This document shows, in pieces, positions 62,914 to 64,000 of a stretch of 64,000 bases of DNA. A program made the translations under genes and the position numbers. Positions within the stretch are counted from its first letter, which is position 1. The number at the start of each line of letters is the position of its first letter. Origin of the DNA: Forficula auricularia (Eukaryota > Arthropoda > Insecta > Dermaptera > Forficulidae). The notes beneath the pieces were generated by a model. That model worked only from the letters and a program-made list of their open reading frames with translations, did not search any database and was not told the DNA's origin. The stretch lies in contig JALMQS010000843.1 in NCBI GenBank assembly GCA_024734495.1, positions 1-64,000 on the forward strand, written 5' to 3'.

Positions 62914-63735
62914 TTTTTTTTTATAATGACATTGATACAAGAAGAAGTTGCACCAAGAAGGTACAACCTCTGAAGTCGGTGGTGGACCCTTGTAACGTGA
63001 AGATAAGGGGAGATTTAGGGATTGGGTAGCAGTCGAAGGTATCTGTGGATGCTGGTCTTGAAAGATTGAAGCTTATAAGTAGCTGGAAAGACGGTCGGGG
63101 GAAGAGAGTTCCAGTCTCTAGATGTCATAGGGATAAATGGCGAATGCGTTTGTTCGATTAGTATCTAGTTTAAGCGCGTAGGGGTGTTGAATTTTAGAAA
63201 ATCGTGTATTTCGCGCAAATGAAGCCTTTAGTGGGATTATCGATTTTATTTCGTCAGAACAAATGCCATGGTAATATCTATAAAAAAGGGAAAGGGCGGA
63301 GACAGATCTACGATGGGCTAGTGTGTCAGTTAATGTAGGATCGCCTATCAGTCTGATAGCTCGCCTCTGAATTGCATCTAAGGTATTAAGAGAATAGTTG
63401 GAGGCTCCTCTCCACAAATGCGAGCAATATTCAAGACAAGGGCGAATTTGAGCCTTATATAATATAAGGAGTTGAGTGGGGGTGAAAAATCGTTTGGTTC
63501 GGAAAAGAAAGCCAATCTTACATGCTGCAGCTTTTGCTACTGAAATAATATGGTCATTCCAAGAGAGGTCAGAACCTAAGGTGACACCTAACATTGATAT
63601 TTTATTACGGAATTCCAATGAGCTCGAATCGGAAAATTTACATACATATTTAATTATAATTAAGAAACCCTTCTTACCATTTTTATAAAAAACTAAACCA
63701 ACATTAAACACTAACCAATACATATTTTAAGACAT
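62914..63735 (-). mobile_element. 5'-truncated LINE (CR1/jockey-like group)
   Basis: Plus-strand T-run at 62914-62922 is the poly(A) tail; then a 3' UTR with the TTGTACC/GGTGCAA hairpin; then the end of the reverse-transcriptase ORF. It is truncated near 63735, the usual product of incomplete target-primed reverse transcription. Tail fragments of the same group lie at 10413, 26120 and 48403. Confidence 0.75.
63015..63723 (-). pseudogene. LINE reverse transcriptase, C-terminal region, frameshifted
   Basis: The frame from 63723 has no real start and reads through the segment after the RT palm: LGVTLGSDLSWNDHI, AAACKIGFLFRTKRFFTP, YKAQIRPCLEYCSHLWRGAS and AIQRRAIRLIG, all conserved in jockey/CR1-type ORF2. 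The first frame stops at 63118. One shift near 63140 restores the family's usual ending (SRDWNSLP, FKTSIHRYLR), which runs to TAA at 63017-63015. The catalytic palm is missing through truncation, so it is inactive. A single frameshift suggests it is not very old. The plus-strand frame 63476-63688 is a shadow. Confidence 0.78.
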
Positions 63736-64000
63736 AGTTACAACACAGTTTCTGAGATAATAAGGAATTAATAATGAAAAATGTATAAAAAAATGTACAC
63801 TAAAAACAAAATGGCAACATCGCATTTATTTAACCAGCGAAAGATGTATAAAGCGCGCATGCGCTAGATTTTTTCAAAATTATAATTTTCATAAGGTGTA
63901 ACGTAGGCGTTGATTACATTTGTTAAAAAATAACAAAACGATTTTTATAGAAATAAATCGACCTTTAAAATGTATTTTATCTGTCATTTTAATATAAAAA
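63736..64000. other. AT-rich sequence, nothing recognised
   Basis: No gene or repeat is visible up to the window end. Confidence 0.4.

Noticed and set aside
1..64000. CRISPR arrays, operons, bacterial ribosome-binding sites or phage genes
   Set aside because: No spaced identical repeats or prokaryotic gene layout. All repeats are dispersed eukaryotic elements or simple tandem arrays.

Overview
This is an AT-rich eukaryotic (animal) window that is almost entirely intergenic or intronic sequence filled with degraded mobile elements. The evidence for an animal genome is the Penelope-like retroelements with GIY-YIG endonuclease remnants, Helitron/Helentron-type miniature elements, pogo/Tigger and hAT-like DNA transposons, tRNA-derived SINEs with poly(A) tails and target-site duplications (TSDs), and spliceosomal exon signals. 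An arthropod is the most likely host, but that is inference; no single-copy marker gene was recognised. There are no operons, bacterial promoters or CRISPR arrays.

Host coding content is very small. The best exon is a minus-strand terminal exon (46637-46815): TACTAAT branch point, polypyrimidine tract and AG acceptor, 58 open codons, a stop, and a poly(A) signal about 200 nt downstream. A 30-nt plus-strand microexon (43031-43060) has excellent acceptor and donor sites. Two weaker plus-strand exon candidates lie at 860-973 and 1097-1203. No protein could be named.

The mobile landscape, left to right: a 7SL/Alu-like fragment (2793-2906); a hairpin retroposon with a 14-bp TSD (3539-3664); a Helitron with a nested foldback (6164-6665); Penelope-like foldback elements at 7540-7923, 9193-9958, 11595-11995, 14408-15289 (keeps a GIY-YIG endonuclease relic) and about 16990-18115; a tandem triplication broken by two tRNA-derived SINEs (18190-19560); a 39-bp minisatellite with higher-order structure (26320-27150); a SINE and pogo elements (33795-38921); Helitrons and hAT-like elements (40692-49155); a Helitron carrying a Penelope-like copy and a MITE with TAA TSD (53793-54549); two large near-perfect palindromes (57186-57579, 58173-58514); and a 5'-truncated LINE with a frameshifted reverse-transcriptase C-terminus (62914-63735). 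About twelve copies of one roughly 200-bp poly(A)-tailed retroposon are scattered throughout.

The most interesting signal is a hammerhead-ribozyme-like motif repeated in many unrelated-looking foldback families: CTGA(A/T)GA, one extra A or T, a stem-loop, GAA, then a self-complementary stem III (ACGT, ACATGT or ACTATAGT) and C or T. This fits the known presence of hammerhead motifs in Penelope-like elements, but the constant extra nucleotide and the range of palindromic stem III sequences merit testing.
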